Positions 51,179-60,425 of a stretch of DNA of 64,000 nucleotides are shown piece by piece (within the stretch, counting starts at the first letter, position 1; each line of letters begins with the position of its first letter). The translations under genes were made by a program, and so were the position numbers. The notes below the pieces were generated by a model, which did not search any database, was not told the DNA's origin, and saw nothing but the letters and a program-made list of their open reading frames with translations. This DNA comes from Agromyces sp. Root81 (GTDB lineage: Bacteria; Actinomycetota; Actinomycetes; Actinomycetales; Microbacteriaceae), in assembly GCF_001429165.1 (NCBI RefSeq), contig NZ_LMIR01000001.1, forward strand, positions 952,875-1,016,874, given 5' to 3'.

Positions 51179-52693
51179 TCAGGCGAGCAGTGCCGTGAAC
51201 CGGTCGATGCGTTCGAGCGAATCGACCTTGCCGAGGATCTGCATCGACTCGAAGAGCGGCGGCGAGATGCGCCGACCGGAGATGGCCGTGCGCACCGCCC
51301 CGAAGGCGACACGGGGCTTCAGCGCGAGGCCGTCGACGAGGGCAGCGCGCAGCGCCTCCTCGATCTGCTCGTGCGTCCACTCCTCGGCGGGCAGCCGGTC
51401 GAGGGCGTCGCGTGCCGCGGCGAGCACCGTCGGCGCGTCGGCGGTGAGCGCGGCGACGGCCGCCTCGTCGAACTCGAGGCCCGCGGCATCCGTGAACAGG
51501 AAGCCGAGCATGCCGGGAGCCTCGCCAAGGAGCGCGATGCGCTCCTGGATGAGCGGTGCGCCCTCGGCGAGCACGGCCTCCTCGCCGGGCGTGATCGGGC
51601 TGGAGACCGCGCCAGCGGCCTGCAGGTACGGCACGGTGCGCGCGGCGAAGTCGGCGACGTCGAGCTGGCGGATGTGGTCGCCGTTGATCGCCTCGGCCTT
51701 CTTCAGGTCGAAGCGAGCCGGGTTCGGGTTGACGTTCGCGACGTCGAACGCGGCGATGAGCTCGTCGCGCGAGAAGACGTCGCGGTCGGCCGAGAAGCCC
51801 CAGCCGAGCAGCGCGAGGTAGTTGACGAGCCCCTCGGGGATGAACCCGCGGTCGCGGTGGTGGAAGAGGTTCGACTCGGGGTCGCGCTTGGAGAGCTTCT
51901 TGTTGCCCTCGCCCATGACGTAGGGCAGGTGGCCGAAGCGCGGCACGAACGAGGTCACCCCGATGTCGATGAGCGCGTGGTAGAGCGCGATCTGACGCGG
52001 CGTCGACGAGAGCAGGTCTTCACCGCGGAGCACGTCGGTGATGCCCATGAGCGCGTCGTCGACGGGGTTCACGAAGGTGTAGAGCGGCGCACCGTTCGGG
52101 CGCACGACGACGAAGTCGATCGTCGACCCGATCGGGAAGTCGATGCGGCCGCGCACGAGGTCGTCGAAGCCGAGGTCGACCTCCGGCACGCGCAGGCGCA
52201 GCGCGGGCTGGCGCCCCTCGGCGCGGAACGCCGCCTTCTGCTCCTCGGTGAGGTCGCGGTCGTGATTGTCGTAGCCGAGCTGCTTCGGACGGCCGTTCGC
52301 CTCGTTGCGCGCGTCGATCTCCTCGGCCGTCGAGTACGACTCGTAGAGGTGGCCGGAGGCCGTCAGGCGCTCGATGACCTCGTGGTAGATCTCACCGCGC
52401 TGCGACTGCCGGTACGGACCGTGCGGGCCGCCGACGTCGACGCCCTCGTCCCACGTGAGACCGAGCCAGGTGAGCGCGTCGAGGATCTGCGCGTAGCTCT
52501 CCTCGCTGTCGCGTGCGGCGTCGGTGTCCTCGATGCGGAACACGAAGGTACCGCCGGTGTGACGCGCGTAGGCCCAGTTGAACAGGGCGGTGCGAACGAG
52601 GCCGACGTGCGGCGTTCCGGTCGGCGATGGGCAGAAGCGCACGCGGATGTCGCTGCCGGTGGCCGTGGTCGTGGGGTGAGCTGTCTCAGACAT
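51179..52693 (-). CDS. gltX: Glutamyl-tRNA synthetase
   Basis: 504 residues. The class I signature [10 protein letters not shown] (HIGH-like) is near residues 22-31 and [10 protein letters not shown] (KMSKS-like) near residue 264. It charges tRNA-Glu; in actinobacteria lacking a GlnRS it usually also makes Glu-tRNA-Gln for the amidotransferase GatCAB, which fits the tRNA-Gln gene 98 bp downstream. The ATG at 52693 lies 8 bp after a TAGCAT -10 box and has no clear ribosome binding site, so it is probably leaderless. Confidence 0.96.
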   Translation of the reverse strand: MSETAHPTTTATGSDIRVRFCPSPTGTPHVGLVRTALFNWAYARHTGGTFVFRIEDTDAARDSEESYAQILDALTWLGLTWDEGVDVGGPHGPYRQSQRGEIYHEVIERLTASGHLYESYSTAEEIDARNEANGRPKQLGYDNHDRDLTEEQKAAFRAEGRQPALRLRVPEVDLGFDDLVRGRIDFPIGSTIDFVVVRPNGAPLYTFVNPVDDALMGITDVLRGEDLLSSTPRQIALYHALIDIGVTSFVPRFGHLPYVMGEGNKKLSKRDPESNLFHHRDRGFIPEGLVNYLALLGWGFSADRDVFSRDELIAAFDVANVNPNPARFDLKKAEAINGDHIRQLDVADFAARTVPYLQAAGAVSSPITPGEEAVLAEGAPLIQERIALLGEAPGMLGFLFTDAAGLEFDEAAVAALTADAPTVLAAARDALDRLPAEEWTHEQIEEALRAALVDGLALKPRVAFGAVRTAISGRRISPPLFESMQILGKVDSLERIDRFTALLA

Positions 52694-52701
52694 ACGCCTC
52701 A

Positions 52702-52707
52702 ATGCTA
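52702..52707 (-). promoter_or_regulatory. Predicted -10 box (TAGCAT) of gltX
   Basis: TAGCAT ends 8 bp before the gltX ATG and overlaps the stop codon of the upstream LysR gene. Confidence 0.45.
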
Positions 52708-53646
52708 CCGAGCGGCGAGGGCATCGAGCGCGGCGAGTGCTGCGCCGACGGCGGGCACCCGTTCCGCGCCGCGCGCGGTCACGAGGTGGAGCGAGCGCAC
52801 GTCGGCGCGCGCGGTGGGTCTCGCAACCACGTCGGCGTGCCGCGGCGATGCGGCGAGCGCGAGCGCCGGCAGCAGGGCCACCCCGAGGCCCTGTGCGACC
52901 ATGCCCTCGACGGCCACGAAGTTGTCGGTCTCGAAGGCGATGCGCGGCACGAAGCCGGCGGCCCCGGCGAGTTCGAGCAGGTGCCCGCGGCACCGCGGGC
53001 AGCCGGCGATCCAGGGCTCCTCGCGCAGCATCCGGAGATCGACGAAGTCGGATGCCGCCGCCGCATGCCCGGCTGGAAGCACGAGCTGCATCGGCTCGTC
53101 GCCGTAGCTCCGCACATCGAGCCCGCGTGCACTCGCCTGATGCGGGTCGTCGCGATCGCCCGGGTAGCTGAAGGTGATCGCGAGGTCGGCCTGGTCGGCT
53201 CGCACGGCTCGCACCGCCTCGGGTGGTTCGGCCTCCACGTAGGTGACGTCGATGCCGGGGTGCGCAGCGGCGAGCGCGGCGATGAGTCGGGGCACGAGCG
53301 TCGCCGACGCGGAGGGGAAGGCCACGAGTCGCACCCGCCCCGCCCGGAGGCCGCGGATCTCGGCGAGCTCGCCGGCGGCGGCCTCGAGGGCCGTGGCGAC
53401 GTCCTGCGCGTGGCGCGCGAGCACCCGGCCAGCTTCGGTCAGGCGGATGCCCCGCCCCACCCGCTCCACGAGCGCGATGCCGGTGCGCTGCTCGAACCGC
53501 CGCAGCTGCTGGCTCACCGCGGGCTGGCTGTAGCCGAGCCACTCGGCGGCGGCGGTGAGCGACCCGTGCTCGGCGATCTGGTGCACGACGCGCACCGTCT
53601 GCAGGTCGAGGGCGGCGGCGAGGGCGTCGATCGAGGCATCCGACAT
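52705..53646 (-). CDS. LysR-family transcriptional regulator (1)
   Basis: 313 residues. The N-terminal helix-turn-helix is at about 15-70 ([20 protein letters not shown]) and the C-terminal effector domain follows, typical of LysR. It is divergent from a class V aminotransferase, its likely target. The ATG at 53646 lies 6 bp after a TATGAT -10 box, a leaderless arrangement. The effector is unknown; two Cys in PRCRGH may matter but this is not established. Confidence 0.9.
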   Translation of the reverse strand: MSDASIDALAAALDLQTVRVVHQIAEHGSLTAAAEWLGYSQPAVSQQLRRFEQRTGIALVERVGRGIRLTEAGRVLARHAQDVATALEAAAGELAEIRGLRAGRVRLVAFPSASATLVPRLIAALAAAHPGIDVTYVEAEPPEAVRAVRADQADLAITFSYPGDRDDPHQASARGLDVRSYGDEPMQLVLPAGHAAAASDFVDLRMLREEPWIAGCPRCRGHLLELAGAAGFVPRIAFETDNFVAVEGMVAQGLGVALLPALALAASPRHADVVARPTARADVRSLHLVTARGAERVPAVGAALAALDALAAR

Positions 53647-53728
53647 GCCTGAATCATAACCGGAAGGCATGTGTGTGATCATTCGATGGGTCTTGTTGAA
53701 TGAATCAGGCTCGCCGAGACTTGGTTCC
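53647..53728. promoter_or_regulatory. Divergent control region of LysR (1) and aminotransferase
   Basis: Minus -10 TATGAT (53653-53658) for LysR; plus TTGTTG (53693-53698), N17, GAGACT (53716-53721) for the aminotransferase, 7 bp before its ATG. GCCTGAATCA (53647-53656) and TGAATCAGGC (53701-53710) form an inverted repeat with one mismatch pair, a candidate LysR binding pair about 54 bp apart. Confidence 0.55.
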
Positions 53729-54763
53729 ATGCACCCCATTCGTGAGCGGTACGCCGCAGGACGCGGCTACCTCGCCGCCTGCACCATGGGCCTGCCCGCC
53801 GACGTCACGCGCGACGCCGTGCGACGCGACCTCGAGTCGTGGTCGGCCGGCACCGCGTGCGGCGTCGAGTACGGCGAGATCCACGACCGCGCCCGCGGCC
53901 ACGCCGCGACGCTGCTCGGCCGCGCGCCGAGCGAGATCGCCACCGGATCCCAGGTGTCGGTCTTCACCGCACTCGTGGCGGCCTCGGCGCCCGCCGGGGC
54001 GGAGATCGTGTGCGTCGACGGCGACTTCTCCTCCGTGATCGGCCCGTTCCTCGCCCGAGGCGACCTGCGCGTGCGCCACGTGCCGCTGGCCGAGCTGGCG
54101 GGCGCCGTGACCGACTCGACGTGGCTCGTCTCCTATTCGCTCGTGCAGTCGGCGACGGGCGAGGTCGCCGACGCGGCATCCGTCAACACGGCAGCCCGCA
54201 ACGCCGGCGCGCTCACGCTCGTCGACACCACGCAGGCCACGGGCTGGATGCCGACCGACTCACTCGACGCCGATGTCGTGATCTGCCACGCGTACAAATG
54301 GCTGTCTGCGCCCCGCGGCGCGGCCTTCGCCGCATTCTCGACCCGGGCGGTCGACGAGTTGACGCCGCACGCGGCGGGCTGGTACTCGGGCACCGACCCG
54401 TGGGCGTCGTGCTACGGCCCGGAGCTGCACCTCGCGGCGGGCGCGCAGCGCTTCGACGTCTCCCCCGCATGGCACGCCTGGGCGGGCGCCGAGGCGGCCC
54501 TCGAACTCGCCGCCTCGCTGGACATGGAGGCGGTGCGTCGTCACGACGTCGGGCTCGCGAACGCGTTCCGCGAGCGGCTCGGGATGGCCCCTTCCGACAG
54601 TGCGATCGTGGCGTGGCCCGACCTCGACGGCAGTGCGCTCGCTGCGCTCGGCGCCGCGGGCATCACCGCGTCGGGGCGTGCCGGCCGGGCCCGTGTCGCG
54701 TTCCACGTCTGGAACGACGACGAGGACGTCGAGCTCGCGGCGCGCGGACTCAGGCTGCGCTGA
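53729..54763 (+). CDS. Class V (fold-type I) aminotransferase
   Basis: 344 residues. The PLP lysine is Lys190 in CHAYKWLSAPRG; Asp166 and Gln169 in LVDTTQATGW match the pyridine-nitrogen aspartate and the neighbouring stacking position. Family members transfer amino groups or cleave sulfur or other side chains; the substrate is unknown. The start MHPIRERY is supported by a leaderless-type promoter. The last 14 bp overlap the 3' end of the convergent ferredoxin reductase gene. Confidence 0.9.
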   Translation: MHPIRERYAAGRGYLAACTMGLPADVTRDAVRRDLESWSAGTACGVEYGEIHDRARGHAATLLGRAPSEIATGSQVSVFTALVAASAPAGAEIVCVDGDFSSVIGPFLARGDLRVRHVPLAELAGAVTDSTWLVSYSLVQSATGEVADAASVNTAARNAGALTLVDTTQATGWMPTDSLDADVVICHAYKWLSAPRGAAFAAFSTRAVDELTPHAAGWYSGTDPWASCYGPELHLAAGAQRFDVSPAWHAWAGAEAALELAASLDMEAVRRHDVGLANAFRERLGMAPSDSAIVAWPDLDGSALAALGAAGITASGRAGRARVAFHVWNDDEDVELAARGLRLR

Positions 54764-56030
54764 CCGGCGACTCCTTCGAGAACGCCTTGAGGTCGAAGCC
54801 GGGGTCGGCCGCCTGACTCGGCGACGGCAGCCGCCCGCTGTCGAAGCAGCGCCGGGCCGACAGGTGGTCCGCTGCGGCGTTGAACGACTCGACCGACACG
54901 AGGTCGTCGCCGCTGAAGCCGAAGATCGAGAACCGGCCCGACTCGACGTCGCCGCGCACGACGACGTCGAGTCCCGGACGGGGCACACCGACGATGTCGA
55001 GTCGGAGCGGCCCCTGGTGGGTCCAGAACCGCGGCGTCGCCCGGTACGGCTCGTTCGTCGCGCCGAGGAGCCGTGCCGCGAGGTACCGAGCCTGATCGAC
55101 GGCGTTCTGCACGGACTCCAGCCGCGCGACGCCGTGGTCGCCGTCGACGAAGCGGGCGCAGTCGCCGATCGCCGAGACGAACGGGTCTCGTGTGCCGAGC
55201 CGGGAGTCGACCAGGATCCCGTCGTCCGTCGCGAGCCCGGCCCGCGCGCCGAGCTCGTCTTCGGCGACGGCGCCGACGCCGAGGAGGACGAGGTCCGCCG
55301 GCACGAGCTCGCCCGATTCCAGCCGCACGCCGGCGGCTCTGCCGCTCACGTCCAGGATCGCCGCGACCCGCTCGCCGTACCGGATCGTCGTCCCGAGTCG
55401 GCGATGCACATCGGCGAGCTGCGCGGAGGCGGCCCCGGTGAGGGACCTCGGCATCGGCCGGCCTCCCGACGCGATCACCGTCGTCGCGACACCGCGCGCG
55501 ACCGCTGCGGCCGCGAACTCGAGCCCGATGAACCCGGCGCCGACCACGACCGCCGACGACACTGATGCGAGGCGTTCACGCAGGCGATCGGCGTCCTCCA
55601 CCGTGCGGAGGCGATGAACGCCGTCGAGCTCGGCACCCGGCACGTCGAGGGCCCGATGGCGGCTGCCGAGTGCGAGGACGAGCCGGTCGTACGACAGCTG
55701 TTCCCCGTTCGAGAGCGTCACCGTGCGTGCGGGCCGGTCGATCGCCGTCGCGGAGACGCCCCGGCGCGACTCGATCCCGACGTCGTCGAAGAACGCCGAC
55801 CCGCGAAGCGGCAACGGCTCGTCGGCGCCCGGGAGATCCGACAGGTGGGACTTCGACAGCGGCGGGCGCTGGTACGGCAGGCACGGCTCGTCGCCGACGA
55901 GCACGATCCGCCCCGCGAACCCGCCGCTCCGCAACGAGTCCGCGAACTGCACGCCAGCCTGCCCGGCACCCACGACGACGACGCCATCGGCCGGACGAAG
56001 CGGCTCGACTCCCCCGGGCACGTCGCTCAC
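54750..56030 (-). CDS. FAD-dependent NAD(P)H:ferredoxin reductase
   Basis: 426 residues. The FAD motif GAGQAGVQFADSL is near residue 21, CLPYQRPPLSKS follows the first strand set, the NAD(P)H motif VVVGAGFIGLEFA is near 160, and SAIGDCARF binds FAD near residue 287. It resembles putidaredoxin/rhodocoxin reductases and should pass electrons to the ferredoxin encoded immediately upstream. The start ATG overlaps the ferredoxin stop by 4 bp (ATGA). Confidence 0.93.
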   Translation of the reverse strand: MSDVPGGVEPLRPADGVVVVGAGQAGVQFADSLRSGGFAGRIVLVGDEPCLPYQRPPLSKSHLSDLPGADEPLPLRGSAFFDDVGIESRRGVSATAIDRPARTVTLSNGEQLSYDRLVLALGSRHRALDVPGAELDGVHRLRTVEDADRLRERLASVSSAVVVGAGFIGLEFAAAAVARGVATTVIASGGRPMPRSLTGAASAQLADVHRRLGTTIRYGERVAAILDVSGRAAGVRLESGELVPADLVLLGVGAVAEDELGARAGLATDDGILVDSRLGTRDPFVSAIGDCARFVDGDHGVARLESVQNAVDQARYLAARLLGATNEPYRATPRFWTHQGPLRLDIVGVPRPGLDVVVRGDVESGRFSIFGFSGDDLVSVESFNAAADHLSARRCFDSGRLPSPSQAADPGFDLKAFSKESPVSAA

Positions 56031-56350
56031 ACCTGGGCCGAGGGCACGTCGACGACGATCTCGTCGAAGGCGACGCCGGCCGCGAGCTGGCAGCCGAGCC
56101 GGCTGCGCCGCTCGTCACGGGGAGCGACGGTGCAGTCCAGCATCTCCTCCTCGTCGTCGGAGATCGGCGGGAGCGCATCGAGATGCTCGTCGCGCACGTA
56201 GACGTGGCACGTCGCGCACATCGCCTGGCCGCCGCACTCGCCGACGATGCCGGGGACGCTGTTCGTGATCGCCGCACGCATGATCGAGGTGCCGGCCTCG
56301 ACGTCGACCTCACGGGTTCCTCGGTCGCCGAGTCCGTAGGTGATCTTCAC
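56027..56350 (-). CDS. [2Fe-2S] ferredoxin of the adrenodoxin/putidaredoxin type
   Basis: 107 residues. Cluster ligands are in GECGGQAMCATCHVYV (CxxxxxCxxC) and the fourth in LGCQLAAG. The acidic segment DALPPISDDEEEML is typical of P450 partners. The GTG at 56350 overlaps the P450 stop as GTGA. It shuttles electrons from the reductase downstream to the P450 upstream. Confidence 0.94.
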   Translation of the reverse strand: MKITYGLGDRGTREVDVEAGTSIMRAAITNSVPGIVGECGGQAMCATCHVYVRDEHLDALPPISDDEEEMLDCTVAPRDERRSRLGCQLAAGVAFDEIVVDVPSAQV

Positions 56351-57564
56351 GCGGCCGCTCCCTTCCGCTCGCGCTGCCAGGTGACCGGCAGCTTCAGCAT
56401 TCCGCGGAACACCCAACCCCCGGCCGATGTCTCGCGGTCGCCGTCGATCTCGAGGCCCTCGAAGCGTTCGAACAGCCTCGGCAGGGCGACCTGGGCGACG
56501 GAGGACTTCGCGACCCACGCGCCCGCGCAGTAGTGCGCGCCACCGCCGAAGGCGAGGTGCGGCTTCTTCTCGCGGGCGATGTCGAAGCGCTCCGCGTACT
56601 CGAAGACCCGCTCGTCGCGGTTGGCCGAGAGCACCACGATCCCGAGTCGCGACCCGGCCGGGAGTCGCACGCCGCCGAGTTCGACGTCACGCGTGGTCTC
56701 CCGCGGGTACATCCCGATCGGGGCGATCCAGCGGATCGCCTCGTCGAACGCGACCGGCCAGAGCGCCGGGTCCTGCAGCACGCGGCCGAGCTGGTCGGGA
56801 TTCTCGAGCAGCGCCCATGCGGCGGTGCCGATCACGTCCCGAGGCTCGTTCAACCCGCCGCCGATGGTCATCTTCAGGTTCGCCCGGATGGCCTCGATCG
56901 GCAACCGCTCACCGCCCGGCATGTTCACGAGACCCGAGATGAGCGAGGCATCCGGGTGCGCGGCGTAGTACGGCAGCAGCTCGTCGATCGCCCGGTCGAC
57001 CTCCTCGGAGGAGCGGCGCCCCTTCTCCCACACGACGGGGTCGTCGGCGTAGTTGCCGGTCGCGTCGATCATCGTCTGGCTCCAGCGCTGCAGGTCCTCC
57101 TGCGTCGCGTTCACGAAGCCGAGGATGCTCCGCAGGTTCTCCGCCGCGAGCGGGGCGGCGAAGTCCCAGATCAGGTCGGCCGCGTCACCGGCGTCGGCGA
57201 GCCGGTCGAGGTATCGCTCGGTGTTCGCCTCGAACACCTCGCGCCAGACCGTCTTGATCGCACCGGGACGCAGTGGCGGCTGCCATGCCGCTCGCTCGGG
57301 CGCGTGTTCGGGATCGTCCTTGCGGAGCATGCTGTGGCCCATCGACCGCTTCATGAGCGAGCCCGTCTCGTCGGCGCTGAACGTCTCGCCGTCCATCTCG
57401 GCCGTGTGGCACTCGTCGTACGTGACCACCATGTAACGGTTCACCGACGGCACCCAGTGCACGGCGGCCTCCGCGCGCATGCGCTGGAAGATCGGGAACG
57501 GATCACGGTACATGTCGGGGATCGTCACCCATTCCGAGACGGGCGCCTCGCGTGCTGCAGTCAT
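56347..57564 (-). CDS. Cytochrome P450
   Basis: 405 residues. The haem loop AFGGGAHYCAGAW gives the cysteine ligand Cys346, and ExxR lies in DEAIRW near residue 276. In the I helix GGGLNEPRD (235-243) the usual acid-alcohol pair (D/E-T) is replaced: the aligned positions are Asn239 and Glu240, followed by Pro241. The fold otherwise looks normal, so it may use an altered proton relay or act on a substrate that supplies it. Together with the next two genes it forms a complete three-component P450 system. It diverges from a LysR regulator. The ATG at 57564 has AAGGAGAG upstream. Confidence 0.93.
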   Translation of the reverse strand: MTAAREAPVSEWVTIPDMYRDPFPIFQRMRAEAAVHWVPSVNRYMVVTYDECHTAEMDGETFSADETGSLMKRSMGHSMLRKDDPEHAPERAAWQPPLRPGAIKTVWREVFEANTERYLDRLADAGDAADLIWDFAAPLAAENLRSILGFVNATQEDLQRWSQTMIDATGNYADDPVVWEKGRRSSEEVDRAIDELLPYYAAHPDASLISGLVNMPGGERLPIEAIRANLKMTIGGGLNEPRDVIGTAAWALLENPDQLGRVLQDPALWPVAFDEAIRWIAPIGMYPRETTRDVELGGVRLPAGSRLGIVVLSANRDERVFEYAERFDIAREKKPHLAFGGGAHYCAGAWVAKSSVAQVALPRLFERFEGLEIDGDRETSAGGWVFRGMLKLPVTWQRERKGAAA

Positions 57565-57652
57565 CGTCGACTCTCTCCTTCGCTCACCGAGCGGATATCG
57601 GTCCATTCCTCGGCATGGACATGCTCGCGCGACCCAAACCACAGCACAAGCG

Positions 57653-57687
57653 TTGAATTCTGGGGTGAAACATCGGAGAATCCGATG
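57653..57687 (+). promoter_or_regulatory. LysR (2) promoter with overlapping palindromic operator
   Basis: TTGAAT (57653-57658), 17-bp spacer, GAGAAT (57676-57681), ending 7 bp before ATG 57689. The inverted repeat CATCGGA-GAA-TCCGATG (57671-57687) covers the -10. This fits autorepression by the LysR protein, with P450 control from the same region. A shorter GCATG-GA-CATGC palindrome lies at 57613-57624, nearer the P450 gene. Confidence 0.65.
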
Positions 57688-57688
57688 T

Positions 57689-58603
57689 ATGGCCGATTTC
57701 ACCCTGCGCCAACTCGCCCACTTCGTCGCCATCGCCGAGGAGGGATCGATCGCCGGCGCCGCTGCACGGCAGCATTTCTCGCCGTCGGCCCTGGCCGCAT
57801 CGCTCGACGACCTCGAGAAGGCCGTCGGCGCGCGCCTCTGCCAGCGGCGCAAGGCCCACGGCATCGTGCTGACGGCCGACGGCGAACTCGCGCTCGCCAT
57901 GGCCCGCGACCTCCTGTCGCGAGCCGTCGAGTTCGGCGATCGCCTCGCGGCGCCCGACGGCCAGCTCGCCGGTGCGATGACGGTCGGCTGCTACCGAACG
58001 CTCGCACCGACCGTGCTCCCGACGCTGCTCGAGGGCTTCGGCGCGGTGCACCCGCAGGTCCGCCTCGACTTCGTCGAAGGCGGCGGCGACGAGCTGCAGG
58101 AGATGCTCGCATCGGGCCGCATCGATGCGGCGATCCTGTACGACCGCGACGTCTCGGGCGACTTCGACGCCGTCGAGCTGTACCGCATCCGGCCGCACGT
58201 GCTGCTGCCGAGCACCCACCCGATGGCCGGTCGGCGATCGGTCCGGCTCGCCCGACTCGCGGACGAGCCGTTCATCCTGCTCGACCTCCCGCCGAGCACC
58301 CAGAACACGATGGCCATCTTCGACCGCGTCGGCGTCTCGCCGCAGGTACGGCACCGGACCACGAGCTACGAGCTCACCCGGGCGCTCGTCGGTCGCGGTC
58401 TCGGCTACACCGTGCTGGTGCAGCGCACCCGCACCGACCGCACGTACGACGGCCACGAGGTGCGCATCTGCGAGATCTCCCCCGAGATGCCCGCCATCCG
58501 CGTCATGCTGCTGCGCAGGCACGGCTCGGACAACGCCAAGGCGCAGGCGCTCGCCGACTTCGCGACCGACCACGTGGAGGCGTTCAGTCCGCTCGGAGGC
58601 TGA
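57689..58603 (+). CDS. LysR-family transcriptional regulator (2)
   Basis: 304 residues. HTH near residues 15-65 (IAGAAARQHFSPSALAASLD) and an effector-binding domain with AGAMTVGCYRTLAPTVLP. It is divergent from the P450 operon and probably controls it in response to the P450 substrate or a product. The ATG is preceded by a leaderless promoter whose -10 is covered by a perfect 7-3-7 inverted repeat, a likely self-operator. Confidence 0.92.
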   Translation: MADFTLRQLAHFVAIAEEGSIAGAAARQHFSPSALAASLDDLEKAVGARLCQRRKAHGIVLTADGELALAMARDLLSRAVEFGDRLAAPDGQLAGAMTVGCYRTLAPTVLPTLLEGFGAVHPQVRLDFVEGGGDELQEMLASGRIDAAILYDRDVSGDFDAVELYRIRPHVLLPSTHPMAGRRSVRLARLADEPFILLDLPPSTQNTMAIFDRVGVSPQVRHRTTSYELTRALVGRGLGYTVLVQRTRTDRTYDGHEVRICEISPEMPAIRVMLLRRHGSDNAKAQALADFATDHVEAFSPLGG

Positions 58604-58634
58604 CGCGAGTCGTGCGCGGAGCCGGCCGGGAACG

Positions 58635-58671
58635 CGGATGCCCCGGGGTGTCACGCGCCCCGGGGCATCCG
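58635..58671. terminator. Bidirectional terminator between LysR (2) and MHS transporter
   Basis: CGGATGCCCCGGGG (58635-58648) pairs perfectly with 58658-58671 over 14 bp with a 9-base loop, between convergent genes. Confidence 0.7.
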
Positions 58672-58677
58672 TGGAGA

Positions 58678-60045
58678 TCAGCCGCGCGCCCCGTAGATCG
58701 GGTTCCTCGCCTGCTCCTCCTCGTTGTCCGGGCCGAGGTCGATCCCCGTGCGGTCGCGGATGAGGAGCGTCGCGATGAACGCGACCACGGTGATCGCCAC
58801 CATGTACCAGCCGATCGAGATCACCGAACCGGTCGCCTGCACGATCGCCTGCGCGATCATGGGAGCGAATGCGCCGCCGATGATCGCGCCGATGGCGTAG
58901 GAGATCGCGATGCCCGAGTACCGGATCGACGCCGGGAACAGCTCCGAGAAGAACGCCGCCTGCGGGCCGTACGTCAGTCCGTTGCCGATCGTGAAGAGCG
59001 AGATGCCGACCGTGAACCACAGGATCTCGCCCGTGTCGACCAGGAAGAACATCGGGAAGACCGTCGCCAGCTGCACCACCCAGCCGATGATGTAGGTCGT
59101 GCGGCGACCGATGCGGTCGGAGACGACCCCGCCGAACCATGTCGTCGCCAGCCAGACGACGGCCGCCACGCTCACGGCGAGGAGCACCGGCGTGATGGGC
59201 AGCGCGTGCGGCCCCTCGGGGTCGGTGGCGTAGCGCTGGAGGAATCCGCCCGTCGTCATGTAGCCGGCGGCGTTGTTGCCGGCGAAGGTGAGGGCCGCGA
59301 GGATCACGAGCAACGCGTGGAAGCGGAACAGCTTCGCGATCGGCACGTTGCTGCGCTGCTTGCGCTCGGCGAGCGCCGTGAAGACCGGGCTCTCGTCGAC
59401 CGAGCGGCGCACCCACATGCCGACGAACAGCAACACGATGCTGAAGAGGAACGGCACCCGCCAACCCCACTCGAGGAACGCCTCACCGGGCGCGAACACG
59501 CCGGCCATGAGCGCGAGCACCGCGGAGGCGAGCAGCATGCCGATCGGCACGCCGATCTGCGGGAAGGCGCCGAAACGTCCGCGCTTGGCCGCCGGAGCGT
59601 GCTCGACGGCCATGAGAACGGCGCCGCCCCACTCGCCACCCGCCGAGACGCCCTGGAGGATGCGCAGGAGGAGCAGCAGGATCGGCGCGGCGATGCCGAT
59701 CTGCGCGTACGTGGGCAGGAGGCCGATGAGCGTGGTCGCGATGCCCATGAGCCCGAGCGTCAGCACCAGCATGGTGCGGCGCCCCAGTCGGTCGCCGAAG
59801 TGTCCGGCGAGGAATGCGCCGAGCGGGCGGAAGAGGAAGCTGATGCCGACCGAGGCGAACGCCACGAGAGTGGCGAGCGAGTCGCCCGCGGGCGCGAAGA
59901 ACGCCGCGGCGAACACGAGGCCCGAGGCGTTCGCATAGATGAAGAAGTCGTACCACTCGATCGTGGTGCCGATGACGGTCGCGAAGGCGATCCGTCGCTG
60001 CTCTTTCGTCGATGTCGGCTGCGGCGGGGCAAGGGTTGCTGACAC
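58678..60045 (-). CDS. MFS transporter of the metabolite:H+ symporter (MHS) type
   Basis: 455 residues, 12 membrane helices. The N-terminus IGTTIEWYDFFIYANASGL and the loop GHFGDRLGRRTMLVLTL are hallmarks of MHS symporters for organic acids such as shikimate, citrate or aromatic acids; the QGVSAGGEWGGAVLM segment also fits. The substrate is not decidable. The GTG at 60045 has AAGGAG seven bases upstream. Its position next to a P450 and an FAH-family gene suggests uptake of an aromatic or dicarboxylic compound. Confidence 0.9.
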   Translation of the reverse strand: MSATLAPPQPTSTKEQRRIAFATVIGTTIEWYDFFIYANASGLVFAAAFFAPAGDSLATLVAFASVGISFLFRPLGAFLAGHFGDRLGRRTMLVLTLGLMGIATTLIGLLPTYAQIGIAAPILLLLLRILQGVSAGGEWGGAVLMAVEHAPAAKRGRFGAFPQIGVPIGMLLASAVLALMAGVFAPGEAFLEWGWRVPFLFSIVLLFVGMWVRRSVDESPVFTALAERKQRSNVPIAKLFRFHALLVILAALTFAGNNAAGYMTTGGFLQRYATDPEGPHALPITPVLLAVSVAAVVWLATTWFGGVVSDRIGRRTTYIIGWVVQLATVFPMFFLVDTGEILWFTVGISLFTIGNGLTYGPQAAFFSELFPASIRYSGIAISYAIGAIIGGAFAPMIAQAIVQATGSVISIGWYMVAITVVAFIATLLIRDRTGIDLGPDNEEEQARNPIYGARG

Positions 60046-60425
60046 GTGGGGACTCCTTCGTCGAGGTCGCCGGGCACGGGGATGCGCCGGCGCCGACCTG
60101 GCCTCGAGATCGCTGCGCGAGTCGCAATCCAGGGCATCGTCGGTGATGCGGCCGGTCGGTCCGGTCATGCTGGCACGCGCGAACTCGACGCGGCAACGGG
60201 ATGCCGGGAGCGTCGAGGGCGCCTGGACCCGGATTCCGGACGACGCCGTCACCTGCTCGAGCGGTCTCGGGTCGCGCGGGCGCCGCAAGCGTCAGTTGCG
60301 CGATCCGCGTGTTCCCGCGGCGCGCGCCCCATCGACGGCGACGAGACCTCGCCGCCGGCGCGGATCAGCACCGCATTCGAACCTCGCAACGGCCGATGAT
60401 GATCGTCGCGACTTCCGTGGTTGGC
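60046..60425. other. 380-bp region with no supported gene
   Basis: GC-rich sequence between the MHS and FAH-family genes. No frame has a convincing start, ribosome binding site or recognisable product. Confidence 0.6.

Noticed and set aside
56533-60042. Very long plus-strand open frame across the P450, LysR and transporter region
   Set aside because: Crosses three well-supported genes on both strands and is made of Arg/His/Gly-rich shadow sequence.
60046-60425. Possible small gene in the gap between the MHS and FAH-family genes
   Set aside because: No frame shows a start with ribosome binding site or a protein-like composition.
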